Source: Nitrospinota bacterium
GTDB lineage: Bacteria > UBA8248
DNA: 5,486 nucleotides
Reading direction: 5' to 3'
Assembly (NCBI GenBank): GCA_003506735.1
Contig: DNYS01000050.1
Location: forward strand, 6,920 to 12,405
Part shown: piece by piece, positions 4,621 through 5,486 of the stretch
Layout of the letters: each line of letters opens with the position of its first letter
Position numbering within the stretch: the first letter of the stretch is position 1
Made by a program: the position numbers and the translations under genes
The notes under the pieces: generated by a model
The model's database searches: none
Told to the model about the DNA's origin: nothing
The model's input: only the letters and a program-made list of their open reading frames with translations

Positions 4621-5486
4621 ATGAGCCTGACTAAGAGCGAAATGGATTACAAAAGCGAGATCAGGGACGGGATGCGAATCGACTGGGATGTTCCAATCGA
4701 GATGGACGACGGAATAGTTTTGCGAGCTGATGTTTTCCGGCCAATCCAGGAGGATCGCTACCCGGCCCTCCTGACTTATGGGCCCTATGCCAAATGGCTC
4801 CACTTTGAAGATGGCTACCCGGACCAGTGGAGGAGAATGATTGAGGAGCATCCCGATGTGCCCGCGGGCTCCACAAACAAATACCAAACCTGGGAGGTGG
4901 TGGACCCCGAAAAATGGGTGCCTGACGGTTACGCCTGTGTTCGCGTGGACTCACGCGGAGCGGGCCGCTCGCCAGGCCTTCTCGACCCCTTTTCCGCCCG
5001 TGAAACTAGGGATCTTTACAATTGCATCGAGTGGGCCGCTCTCCAGTCCTGGTGCAGCGGTAAGGTGGGGCTGAACGGCATCTCATATTACGCGATGAAC
5101 CAATGGCAGGTGGCGAGCCTCCAACCGCCGCACCTTGTGGCAATGTGCGTATGGGAAGGTGCCTCAGATTTCTACCGGGAAATGGCCCACCACGGGGGAA
5201 TTTTTACAACCTTCGGGGTTGGTTGGTACGAGAACAGAGCCAAGTCCCGGCAGCATGGCAGGGGAACGCGTGGCTACCGCAGCCGAATGAACGGAGACTG
5301 GGTTTCTGGTCCCGAAACCCTCACCGAGGAGGAACTTGGGGCGAATCGTGCCGACTTCGGCGAAGACCTGTTCCACAACAAACTAGCAAACGAAGAATAC
5401 TGGACCTCGCGAAATCCCGACTGGTCAAAGATAAACGTTCCCTTCCTATCAGCGGGCAACTGGGGCGGGCAGGGGCTCCACCCGCG
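4621..5486 (+). CDS. CocE/NonD family hydrolase (S15-like alpha/beta hydrolase), 3' end outside the window
   Basis: The frame is open from ATG 4621 to the window end: 288 codons plus two bases, about half of a typical 550-680-residue member. The family includes cocaine esterase, Xaa-Pro dipeptidyl-peptidases and glutaryl-7-ACA acylases, serine hydrolases of esters and amides. Visible marks are PIEMDDGIVLRADVFRP (25-41), the TYGPYAK turn (52-58) whose Tyr56 matches the oxyanion Tyr of cocaine esterase, RVDSRGAGRSPG (108-119), and the nucleophile elbow VGLNGISYYAMNQW (149-162) with Ser155. CVWEGASDFYRE (176-187) and the start of the helical cap region (about 190-270) follow. The catalytic Asp and His lie beyond the window. 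AGGGGAG (4605-4611) is 9 nt before the start. An ATG at 4616 with the same site reads only ATG-AGA-TGA, and its stop overlaps the true start. No signal peptide is visible. The gene lies beyond the terminator and AT-rich gap, so it is probably a separate transcript. Substrate cannot be told. Confidence 0.9.
   Translation, partial: MSLTKSEMDYKSEIRDGMRIDWDVPIEMDDGIVLRADVFRPIQEDRYPALLTYGPYAKWLHFEDGYPDQWRRMIEEHPDVPAGSTNKYQTWEVVDPEKWVPDGYACVRVDSRGAGRSPGLLDPFSARETRDLYNCIEWAALQSWCSGKVGLNGISYYAMNQWQVASLQPPHLVAMCVWEGASDFYREMAHHGGIFTTFGVGWYENRAKSRQHGRGTRGYRSRMNGDWVSGPETLTEEELGANRADFGEDLFHNKLANEEYWTSRNPDWSKINVPFLSAGNWGGQGLHP

Overview
The window looks like a piece of a GC-rich (genes roughly 60% G+C by eye), probably Gram-negative, uncultured bacterium. 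It holds mostly catabolic genes, all on the plus strand, preceded by purine-rich Shine-Dalgarno sites. Nothing in the sequence fixes the phylum, and no rRNA or tRNA gene was seen.

Layout. Positions 1-178 are a non-coding leader that opens with a 14-C run and carries a strong stem-loop plus overlapping alternative hairpins. Next comes a co-directional cluster: an acyl-CoA dehydrogenase family gene (179-1357), an NTF2/SnoaL-like gene (1535-2158), two tandem metallo-beta-lactamase-fold genes of the oxygen-binding di-iron (ODP, flavodiiron-like) type (2219-3112 and 3115-3888, 2 nt apart), and the first ~51 codons of an alpha/beta hydrolase (3901-4104). The hydrolase homology stops exactly where a 30-bp sequence begins. 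That sequence recurs 169 bp downstream (29/30 identical) as part of an element ending in a terminator-like hairpin with a T-run (to 4296). An AT-rich, apparently non-coding stretch (about 36% G+C over 4321-4500) follows. The last gene is the N-terminal half of a CocE/NonD (S15-like) hydrolase, which starts at 4621 and runs off the window.

How the genes may work together (inference): tight spacing from 2159 to 3901 suggests that SnoaL-like, ODP-1, ODP-2 and the hydrolase were one transcription unit, with the dehydrogenase probably co-transcribed or separately started (177-nt gap containing a short palindrome). The set (CoA-ester flavoprotein, NTF2-fold isomerase/dehydratase-like protein, ODP-like pair, hydrolases) looks like a catabolic module for an unidentified carboxylic or cyclic substrate.

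The most unusual points concern active sites. The first ODP-like protein has lost nearly all metal ligands, while its partner keeps about four of seven. The acyl-CoA dehydrogenase has Gly and Thr at the two positions where the catalytic glutamate is normally found. These are hand alignments and need to be checked computationally.
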